Positions 1 through 5,347 of a DNA stretch of 6,436 nucleotides are shown one piece after another (position 1 is the stretch's first letter; each line of letters begins with the position of its first letter). The notes under the pieces were generated by a model. It ran no database searches, was not told where the DNA came from, and saw only the letters and a program-made list of their open reading frames with translations. A program made the position numbers and the translations under genes. The stretch is from Acidimicrobiia bacterium. Lineage in GTDB: Bacteria > Actinomycetota > Acidimicrobiia > Spongiisociales > JAENVV01. The DNA is taken from assembly GCA_020352575.1 (NCBI GenBank), contig CP070681.1:147221-153656 (forward strand). Direction: 5' to 3'.

Positions 1-2499
1 CGAGAGGTACGACCGGGGCACCCAACGGGAGACCTGGTCGGCCACTGCGTGCATGAAGTCGCTCACGGCGACGACCGGGCCCTCGGTGAGGGCCAGTCGC
101 TGGGTGACGACCGGGGTCCTCGGCGCCTCTGTGGGATGCAGTCGATTCCATCGCTCGGCCTCGAGGGCCTCCTCGCGCAGCAGCTGGTAGGAGGTCACCG
201 ACCAGAGTTCGGCACGGACGCCGTACCGCTCGTCGAGGATCGCCCGGGCCTCGCGGGCGGCCGTGTGCGCCGTTCCGCTGAACAGGATCGTTGCCCGTGG
301 GCCATCGCCCTCGGGAGCCTCGACGAACCGGTACATGCCCTCGATGATCCCCGCATCCACACCCTCGGGCTTCGGGGGCTGGATGTAGTTCTCGTTGTAG
401 GCGGTCAGGTAGTAGAAGACGTCCTCACCGTCGCCGAACATCCGGTTGATGCCGTCCTCGACGATCACGCCGATCTCGTAGGCGAACGCCGGGTCGTAGC
501 TCCTGCAGACGGGGACCGCGGACGAGAGCAGCAAGGAGTGGCCGTCCTGGTGCTGGAGCCCCTCACCCATGAGCGTCGTGCGGCCTGCGGTGGCACCGAT
601 GAGGAACCCACGGGCCCGGGAATCCGCGGCGGCCCAGATGAGGTCCATGACCCGCTGGAAGCCGAACATCGAGTAGAAGATGAAGAACGGGACCATCGGC
701 ACGCCGGTGTGGGCATACGACGTCGCCGCTGCGATCCAACTGGCGAGCGCCCCCGCCTCGGTGATCCCCTCTTCGAGGATCTGCCCGTCCGTGCCCTCCG
801 AGTAGGAGAGCAGCAACTTGGCGTCGACCGGCTCGTATTTCTGGCCGTGGGAGGCGTAGATCTTCATCTCGCGGAACAGCGAGTCCATGCCGAACGTGCG
901 TGCCTCGTCGGGGACGATCGGCACCACACGGTCACCGAATCCCTCCGTCCGGGCGAGGTTCCGCATGAGGCGGACGAAGGCCATCGTCGTCGACGCCTCG
1001 ACCTTGCCCGATCCGCCATACGTCTCCGCGTACGCCTCGGCCGGAGGAAGGTCGAGCGGGCGTCGGGTCGGCAGCGTGCGGGACGGGAGCGGCCCGTTCA
1101 GTTCGCGGCGCCGCTGCATCATGTACTGGTACTCGGGGGAGTCCTCGGCGAACTTGAGGTAGGGGGGCGTCTTCTCGCCCTCGAGCGCCTCTGCGGGGAT
1201 GTCGTCCTCGAGGCTGAGGCGGGACCGCAGGTCCATGAGTTGCTTGTTCGTCAACTTCTTGATCTGGTGCGTGGCGTTGCGTCCCTCGACGTCGGGGCCG
1301 AGGGTCCAGCCCTTGATCGTCTTCGCGAGGATGACGGTGGGGGCGCCCTTCAACTCTGTGGCGAGCTTGTACGCGGCGTACAGCTTCTTGTAGTCGTGGC
1401 CACCGCGGCGCAGCGCCCAGATCTCGTCGTCGGTCATGTCGGCGACCATCGCCCGCAGGCGCGGGTCGGGGCCGAAGAAGTGCTCCCGCACGTATGCGCC
1501 GTCCTCGGCCTTGTACCGCTGGTACTCACCGTCCACGGAGCGGTTCATCTTGTCGACGAGCACACCCTCGTGGTCATCGGCGAGCAGCGGGTCCCAGGTC
1601 TCACCCCAGATGACCTTGATGACGTTCCAGCCCGCACCCCGGAAGAGCGCCTCGAGCTCCTGGATGATCGTCCCATTCCCCCGCACCGGCCCGTCGAGGC
1701 GTTGGAGGTTGCAGTTGATGACCCACGTGAGGTTGTCGAGGCCCTCCTGGGAGGCCATGTCGATGGCGGCCACGGTCTCCGGCTCGTCGGTCTCACCGTC
1801 TCCGAGGAATCCCCACACCCGGGAACCATCGGTCTCGTCGATGCCACGGTTGTGGAGGTACTTCAGGAACCGGGCGTGGTAGATCGAGTTGATCGGCCCA
1901 AGGCCCATGCTCACGGTGGGGTACTGCCAGAAGTCGGGCATGAGCCGCGGGTGGGGGTAGGAGGACAGGCCTCCACCTCCCACCTCGAACCGGAACCTGT
2001 CGAGGTGCTCCTCGGTGAGCCGCCCTTCGAGGAAGGCGCGGGCGTAGATCCCAGGCGATGCGTGTCCCTGGAAGTAGACGTGGTCGCCGGGTTTGCCGCT
2101 GTCGTTGCCACGGAAGAAGTGGTTGAACCCGACGTCGTAGAACGCCGCCGAGCTGGCGAACGAAGAGAGGTGGCCACCGATGCCGGACGCCCGCGCATTG
2201 GCCTTCACCACCATCACCGCGGCGTTCCAGCGGATGGCGCGGCGAATGCGGCGCTCCATCTGCTCATCACCGGGGAACCACGGCTCTGCCTCGGGCGGGA
2301 TCGAGTTGATGTACGGCGTCGTCATGGGCGGCGGTACCGGCACACCCAACTCACGTGCTCGGCGGGTGAGCCGCGTCAGGAGGTAGCGGGCGCGTCGGGG
2401 GCTGTCCGAGTTGACGACGAGGTCGAGCGACTGCAACCACTCCTCGGTCTCCAGCGGATTGCCGTCGGGGATCTGGAGGATGTAGCCGTCGTCGAGCAT
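1..2499 (-). CDS. aceE: Pyruvate dehydrogenase E1 component, homodimeric type (3' end beyond window)
   Basis: This cytoplasmic thiamine-diphosphate enzyme decarboxylates pyruvate and passes the acetyl group to the lipoyl domains of E2, feeding acetyl-CoA into the TCA cycle. The reading frame is open from the ATG at 2499 to the window edge, giving 833 of roughly 890 expected residues, so only the C-terminal tail is missing. Motifs match the E. coli AceE family: GGH at 108-110, FNHFFR near 125, the ThDP/Mg motif GDGETDEPE starting at 233 and closing with NCNLQRLDG at 262-270, the mobile-loop histidine in RNATHQIKK (H411), the cofactor-activating glutamate in GITEAG (E581), and QHQDGH (H650). 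The N-terminal NPLETEEWLQ resembles the E. coli segment DPIETRDWLQ, supporting this start, as does a Shine-Dalgarno-like AAGAGG 8 nt upstream. No E2 or E3 gene is visible. The identification is secure. Confidence 0.97.
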   Translation of the reverse strand, partial: MLDDGYILQIPDGNPLETEEWLQSLDLVVNSDSPRRARYLLTRLTRRARELGVPVPPPMTTPYINSIPPEAEPWFPGDEQMERRIRRAIRWNAAVMVVKANARASGIGGHLSSFASSAAFYDVGFNHFFRGNDSGKPGDHVYFQGHASPGIYARAFLEGRLTEEHLDRFRFEVGGGGLSSYPHPRLMPDFWQYPTVSMGLGPINSIYHARFLKYLHNRGIDETDGSRVWGFLGDGETDEPETVAAIDMASQEGLDNLTWVINCNLQRLDGPVRGNGTIIQELEALFRGAGWNVIKVIWGETWDPLLADDHEGVLVDKMNRSVDGEYQRYKAEDGAYVREHFFGPDPRLRAMVADMTDDEIWALRRGGHDYKKLYAAYKLATELKGAPTVILAKTIKGWTLGPDVEGRNATHQIKKLTNKQLMDLRSRLSLEDDIPAEALEGEKTPPYLKFAEDSPEYQYMMQRRRELNGPLPSRTLPTRRPLDLPPAEAYAETYGGSGKVEASTTMAFVRLMRNLARTEGFGDRVVPIVPDEARTFGMDSLFREMKIYASHGQKYEPVDAKLLLSYSEGTDGQILEEGITEAGALASWIAAATSYAHTGVPMVPFFIFYSMFGFQRVMDLIWAAADSRARGFLIGATAGRTTLMGEGLQHQDGHSLLLSSAVPVCRSYDPAFAYEIGVIVEDGINRMFGDGEDVFYYLTAYNENYIQPPKPEGVDAGIIEGMYRFVEAPEGDGPRATILFSGTAHTAAREARAILDERYGVRAELWSVTSYQLLREEALEAERWNRLHPTEAPRTPVVTQRLALTEGPVVAVSDFMHAVADQVSRWVPRSYLS

Positions 2500-2507
2500 G
2501 GATGGAA

Positions 2508-2513
2508 CCTCTT
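2508..2513 (-). promoter_or_regulatory. Shine-Dalgarno site of aceE
   Basis: The minus strand reads AAGAGG here, with 8 nt before the aceE ATG at 2499. It fits a ribosome binding site and confirms the start. It contrasts with the divergent neighbour yajQ, which has no such site. Confidence 0.6.
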
Positions 2514-2527
2514 CGGTGGAAACCGGA

Positions 2528-2533
2528 AGGGTA
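2528..2533 (-). promoter_or_regulatory. Possible -10 box for aceE
   Basis: TACCCT on the minus strand matches TANNNT. A transcript starting about 7 nt downstream would have a leader of roughly 20 nt that includes the AAGAGG ribosome site. No convincing -35 element is seen 16-18 nt upstream, so this is a weak candidate. Confidence 0.2.
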
Positions 2534-2570
2534 GTGATGGTCGGGTGCTGAGTACCGGGCGGCGCCGGCG

Positions 2571-2576
2571 TAGCCT
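2571..2576 (+). promoter_or_regulatory. Candidate -10 box for leaderless yajQ transcript
   Basis: TAGCCT matches the actinobacterial TANNNT -10 consensus and ends 6 nt before the yajQ ATG at 2583, so transcription would start at or next to the A of the start codon. No purine-rich Shine-Dalgarno site lies between it and the ATG. No clear -35 is visible. Confidence 0.4.
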
Positions 2577-2582
2577 CTGCCC

Positions 2583-3068
2583 ATGCCTTCCTTCGACATC
2601 GTCTCCCAGGTCGACCTCCAAGAAGTCCGCAACTCCGTCGACCAGGCCTCCCGGGAACTCGCCCAGCGCTACGACTTCCGAGGGACCGATTCGACCGTTT
2701 CGCACACCGACGAGAGCATCACCGTGGAGTCCGACTCCGAGGGACGCCTCGAGGCAGCCAACGACGTGCTCAAGAGCAAGCTGCTCCGACGCGGCATCGA
2801 CCTCAAGAGCATCGCCGGCGGCGAGCCGCAGCAGGTGGGAGGGGGGCGATCCCGATCCGTGTGGACGCTCAACCAGGGCATCTCCAAGGACGCCGCGAAG
2901 GACCTCACCAAGCAGATCCGTGACCTCGGCCTGAGGGTCACCGCCCAGGTGCAGGGCGATCAGGTCCGGGTGCAGGGCAAGAAGCGCGACGACCTCCAGC
3001 AGGTGATCGCGGCGATGAAGGAACTCGACTTCGAGGTTCCGCTCCAGTACCTCAACTTCCGGGACTGA
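2583..3068 (+). CDS. yajQ: YajQ-family (UPF0234) nucleotide-binding protein
   Basis: This is a complete 161-residue protein, the usual length for the family. It starts with the hallmark MPSFDIVSQVDLQEV and ends with the conserved LNFRD tail. Other conserved stretches are YDFRG (residues 30-34), LLRRGID around 67-73, LNQGIS near 96-101, and QVQGDQVRVQGKKRDDLQ near 122-139, all closely resembling E. coli YajQ. The fold is two ferredoxin-like halves, and no signal peptide or membrane segment is present, so it is cytoplasmic. Family members bind nucleic acids or nucleotides, and homologues in Xanthomonas and Pseudomonas have been reported to bind cyclic di-GMP and affect transcription. The role in this organism is not determined by the sequence. 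It is divergent from aceE (83-nt gap) and convergent with the redoxin gene (49-nt gap, no clear terminator). The start is unambiguous from homology and appears leaderless. Confidence 0.95.
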   Translation: MPSFDIVSQVDLQEVRNSVDQASRELAQRYDFRGTDSTVSHTDESITVESDSEGRLEAANDVLKSKLLRRGIDLKSIAGGEPQQVGGGRSRSVWTLNQGISKDAAKDLTKQIRDLGLRVTAQVQGDQVRVQGKKRDDLQQVIAAMKELDFEVPLQYLNFRD

Positions 3069-3117
3069 CATGTTCCCGCCTTCGGCCCCGGTCGTCGCGC
3101 GGGTTCAGTTCGAGTGA

Positions 3118-3690
3118 TCAAGCGTCATCGAGGATGGCCAGGAGGGCTGCCATCGACTCTGCGTTGAGTTCGCCCGCCTTCGTCCCCACGATCCGCCCCT
3201 CGGTCGTGATGACGACGGTGAGCGGCAACGCAAAGGCCTCGTAGCGGGGACCGATCACATCGGACGCGTCCCAGCCCAGCGGGTAGTCGACGTCGACCTC
3301 CGCGGCGAAGGCCCGGGCCCCCTCCTCGGTGTCATCGACGGCCACGCCGAAGAACGCCAGGTCGGGCCGTTCGGCCGCAGCAGCATCGAGCACCGGCATC
3401 TCCTCACGGCACGGCAGGCACCACGAGGCCCAGAAGTTGAGGACAACCGGACGTCCCGCATCGAGGGCCTGCGAGAGCGTGAAGGTGCCGCTCCCGTCGA
3501 GGAGGCGCACCGTGAAATCGGGGGCAGGCTCGTCCACCTGGCGGATGGCGAGCAACGCAAGGACCGGATCGTCGACGGGTTCGTTCTCGAGGCCGATCTG
3601 GGCAAACCCCACCACCACGAGGACGATCCCGATCCAGATGAAGCTCAGGTGCCCCCGGACCCGTGGCAGGGGGGTGAGGTCGTCCGACAT
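3118..3690 (-). CDS. Membrane-anchored TlpA/ResA-like thiol-disulfide oxidoreductase
   Basis: This 190-residue protein has a short basic N-terminus (R10, R12), one membrane helix at about 15-33, and an extracytoplasmic thioredoxin-fold domain from about residue 52. The domain opens with APDFTVRLLDG, contains the active site WASWCLPC (cysteines 91 and 94) followed by REEMP, and has the cis-proline in FALPLTVVI (P156). This is the AhpC/TSA-redoxin type seen in ResA, CcmG and TlpA, which usually reduce or exchange disulfides in exported proteins, including in cytochrome c maturation. No cytochrome genes are nearby. The ATG shares its A with the TGA of the upstream microprotein gene (TGATG), and there is no separate Shine-Dalgarno site, so translation is probably coupled. 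It is the last gene of the sortase operon. The fold and active site are clear, but the substrate is unknown. Confidence 0.92.
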   Translation of the reverse strand: MSDDLTPLPRVRGHLSFIWIGIVLVVVGFAQIGLENEPVDDPVLALLAIRQVDEPAPDFTVRLLDGSGTFTLSQALDAGRPVVLNFWASWCLPCREEMPVLDAAAAERPDLAFFGVAVDDTEEGARAFAAEVDVDYPLGWDASDVIGPRYEAFALPLTVVITTEGRIVGTKAGELNAESMAALLAILDDA

Positions 3691-3836
3691 CAGCCGATCG
3701 TGCCGCCGTCGTCGATGAGGTCCCCGCCGTACTCGAACACCACGACGAGCAGGGCCAGCACCACCACCACGATCAACGCGGCGAGCACCGCCTTCACGAA
3801 CGGTGGACCGGGGAGCGCGTTGAACAGATCACGCAT
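3690..3836 (-). CDS. 48-residue single-pass membrane microprotein in the sortase operon
   Basis: The frame starts MRDLFNALPGPPFVKAV, continues with a strongly hydrophobic helix at about residues 16-34 (rich in Val, Leu and Ala), and ends with an acidic, glycine-rich tail (FEYGGDLIDDGGTIG). Basic residues R2 and K15 precede the helix, so the predicted topology is N-terminus in, acidic tail out. The gene begins inside the sortase gene (8-nt overlap, ATGCGTGA) and its TGA overlaps the redoxin ATG by one base. An AAGGA Shine-Dalgarno site lies 8 nt upstream of the ATG. This placement, the ribosome site and the helix support a real gene although it is very short. It has no LPXTG or LAXTG motif and no cysteine, so it does not look like a sortase substrate or a redox protein. 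I do not recognise the family. A role as an accessory subunit of the sortase or redoxin is inference. Confidence 0.75.
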   Translation of the reverse strand: MRDLFNALPGPPFVKAVLAALIVVVVLALLVVVFEYGGDLIDDGGTIG

Positions 3837-4689
3837 CGCCAACATCCTTGTAGATCACGGCGTGGTTCGGGCCCGCCACGAGCTCGGCGACGACGATGAG
3901 CCGCTGGCGGGCCGAGTACTCCGGGTGGCAGGTGGTGAGCGTCAGCCACGCTCCCTCTGCGGGTGCATCCTTCACCCAGAGGGCGGTGGGACGGACCGCG
4001 AACCAACCACCTTCGTCGTCCATGGCGAGCACAGAGGTGTTGTCGATGATCGTGCCCGGGTCCCGTACCACGTAGACGTGGGTCCCGATGGCCGTCTCGA
4101 CGATGATCGGATCACCCTCCTCGAGTTCGTCGAGTCGGTTGAAGGGGGCCGAATACGTGGTGCGGTGGCCGCTGATGACCGCGTTGCCCGGCTGGCCGGG
4201 GAGGGGCGTGTCGATCATGTGGCCCGGACCGAGCTTGAGCGTCCTGCGGCTCGTGCCCTCGAACACGACCCATGAGGTGCCCTCGGTCTCGATGGCGCCG
4301 GCCTCGACACGGCCGGTCACGAGCTCGTCACGGGTGACGAGGGTGGGGAAGCGAATGGTCGCGAACGAGGTGTTCTCTGCCACGGCCTCCTCATCGAGGA
4401 GGATCTGACGGCTGTTCGGGTCGAATGCACTCCCGGCCACGCCCTCCGAACCGATCACTTCGACGACCTTGCCATCGTCGTCGAGCACGATCTCCACCGC
4501 GGCCGTGGTGTCCTCGAGGCCGTCCTCGGCACGGACCAACTCGAACTGATCGGCGAGGTCGTCCTCGGCAGCGGCCTGGGCCAAGTCGGTGCGCACGCCC
4601 GTGCCCCAGAGCTGGTAACCGAGGAAGGCGAACAAGAAGAGCCCCGACCAGATCATGGTCCATCCGACGGAGCGGAAGAGGGTGCGCAT
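3829..4689 (-). CDS. Sortase, class E-like
   Basis: This membrane-anchored cysteine transpeptidase joins secreted proteins carrying a C-terminal sorting motif (LAXTG for studied class E enzymes) to cell-wall precursors. The 286-residue protein has an N-terminal helix at about 8-28 ending in YQLWGTG, a phrase typical of actinobacterial sortases. An extended acidic region follows to about residue 108, and the catalytic beta-barrel occupies about 109-280. The triad is visible: H175 in VISGHRTTY, C254 in TLTTCHPEYS, and R263 in ARQRLIV. GPGHM (154-158), PLPGQPGN (162-169) and APFNRLDELEEGD (181-193) are also family-typical. The 80-odd residues between the membrane helix and the barrel look longer than usual and include an Asp-rich segment near 66-106. 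It is the first gene of an operon with a membrane microprotein and a redoxin. The ATG has no Shine-Dalgarno site but follows a TATCGT box by 6 nt. Class E is assigned by resemblance and is less certain than the sortase call. Confidence 0.94.
   Translation of the reverse strand: MRTLFRSVGWTMIWSGLFLFAFLGYQLWGTGVRTDLAQAAAEDDLADQFELVRAEDGLEDTTAAVEIVLDDDGKVVEVIGSEGVAGSAFDPNSRQILLDEEAVAENTSFATIRFPTLVTRDELVTGRVEAGAIETEGTSWVVFEGTSRRTLKLGPGHMIDTPLPGQPGNAVISGHRTTYSAPFNRLDELEEGDPIIVETAIGTHVYVVRDPGTIIDNTSVLAMDDEGGWFAVRPTALWVKDAPAEGAWLTLTTCHPEYSARQRLIVVAELVAGPNHAVIYKDVGDA
3845..3849 (-). promoter_or_regulatory. Shine-Dalgarno site of the microprotein gene
   Basis: AAGGA on the minus strand, inside the 3' end of the sortase gene, lies 8 nt before the microprotein ATG at 3836. 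It is a main reason for accepting this 48-codon frame as a gene. Confidence 0.55.
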
Positions 4690-4695
4690 CGGGTC

Positions 4696-4701
4696 ACGAT
4701 A
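4696..4701 (-). promoter_or_regulatory. Candidate -10 box for leaderless sortase operon transcript
   Basis: TATCGT on the minus strand matches TANNNT and ends 6 nt before the sortase ATG at 4689, the same spacing as the box before yajQ. No Shine-Dalgarno sequence lies between. A -35 is not evident at 16-18 nt. It probably drives sortase, microprotein and redoxin together, as these genes overlap. Confidence 0.42.
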
Positions 4702-4739
4702 CCGATGGGGTCGGCAAACCCGTCATGCCCCCACGCGGC

Positions 4740-4745
4740 TACCGT
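4740..4745 (+). promoter_or_regulatory. Candidate -10 box for DUF5317 gene
   Basis: TACCGT matches TANNNT and ends 8 nt before the ATG at 4754, allowing a transcript that starts at the start codon. The only G-rich stretch downstream (GGCGG) is 3 nt from the ATG, too close to be a normal Shine-Dalgarno site. It lies in the 64-nt gap shared with the divergent sortase promoter. Confidence 0.35.
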
Positions 4746-4753
4746 GGCGGTCG

Positions 4754-5347
4754 ATGCCCTGGCTCATCCTCGTGCTGGCCATTTCGCTCTTCATCGCCGT
4801 GGCGCGGGGCGGCCGTGTCACCAACCTCGCCGACATCGAGTTGCGGCTGTGGTGGCTCCTCATCCTCGGCTTCGTCATCCAGGCCGTGGCAGGGCTGTTC
4901 CCGTCCTGGGAGGTCGTGCAAACGGGAGGTCCGTGGATCCTCGTGGCGTCCTACATCCCGATCGTGATCGCGGTGGCCGCCAACCGAGAGAAGCCCGGCA
5001 TGTGGCTCGCCGGTGTGGGCATCCTCATGAACCTGTCGGTCATCATCGCCAACCAGGGGATGCCGGTGCTCGCGGGCGCGATCACAGCCGCCTCTGATTT
5101 CACCATCGAGAACCCCGTGGTGGCGAACTTCAAGCACGTCCCCTTCAACGAGGACACGATGCTCGGTTTCCTCGCCGATGTGATCCCCCTGCGGATCTTC
5201 GGCCAGGGCCACGTCATCTCGCTGGGCGACGTGCTCCTCGCCATCGGCCTCGGCCGGTTCCTCGAGGGCGAACTACGCAAGCCGGTGCGCTGGTTCAAGG
5301 GTGGGGTTGGATCGGCCGAGTCGGGATCCGCGTTCAAACAGTCGTGA
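4754..5347 (+). CDS. DUF5317-family multi-pass membrane protein
   Basis: From the ATG at 4754 this encodes 197 residues with hydrophobic helices at about 3-17, 33-49, 60-76 and 83-99, and probably a fifth at about 157-170. It resembles DUF5317 proteins, whose function is unknown: a first helix followed by ARGGRVTNLADIELR (17-31), a WWLL helix, an Asn/Gln-Gly motif after the fourth helix (ANQGMPV, 99-105), LADVIP (140-145) and ISLGDVLLAIG (155-165). The loop between about 107 and 139 is polar and should carry the family-specific function, but no catalytic motif is recognised. The frame is open upstream to 4655, but those 33 extra residues are basic, not family-like, and lie partly opposite the sortase start, so the shorter form beginning with a membrane helix is preferred. 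The gene is divergent from the sortase and its last 14 nt overlap the convergent HD-domain gene. The family assignment is from pattern memory. Confidence 0.85.
   Translation: MPWLILVLAISLFIAVARGGRVTNLADIELRLWWLLILGFVIQAVAGLFPSWEVVQTGGPWILVASYIPIVIAVAANREKPGMWLAGVGILMNLSVIIANQGMPVLAGAITAASDFTIENPVVANFKHVPFNEDTMLGFLADVIPLRIFGQGHVISLGDVLLAIGLGRFLEGELRKPVRWFKGGVGSAESGSAFKQS

Noticed and set aside
49..2934. A 961-codon open frame on the plus strand opposite aceE and running into yajQ.
   Set aside because: It is antisense to a well-conserved aceE and its product is low-complexity, rich in Arg, Gly, Val, Asp and Leu without any recognisable domain. Long antisense frames are expected opposite GC-rich coding DNA with strong third-position bias.
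2376..3071. A 231-codon minus-strand frame opposite yajQ and across the aceE start.
   Set aside because: It mirrors yajQ codons in the complementary frame, has no family resemblance, and crosses the intergenic gap and the start of aceE in another frame.
3075..3103. CCCGC and GCGGG arms with a 19-nt loop between yajQ and the redoxin gene, as a possible bidirectional terminator.
   Set aside because: The stem is only 5 bp, the loop is long, and neither side has a T-tract. Termination here may be Rho-dependent or absent.
3690..3836. The microprotein as a sortase substrate.
   Set aside because: It has no LPXTG or LAXTG-like motif, no basic C-terminal tail and no signal peptide with a mature secreted part.
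4731..4747. Inverted repeat CCACG-N7-CGTGG overlapping the -10 box of the DUF5317 gene, as a possible operator.
   Set aside because: Five base pairs in GC-rich DNA is within chance expectation, and no second copy is seen in the window.
4655..4753. An N-terminal extension of 33 residues for the DUF5317 protein.
   Set aside because: The extension is basic and proline-rich, overlaps the sortase start region in antisense, and the shorter form begins directly with a membrane helix as the family does.
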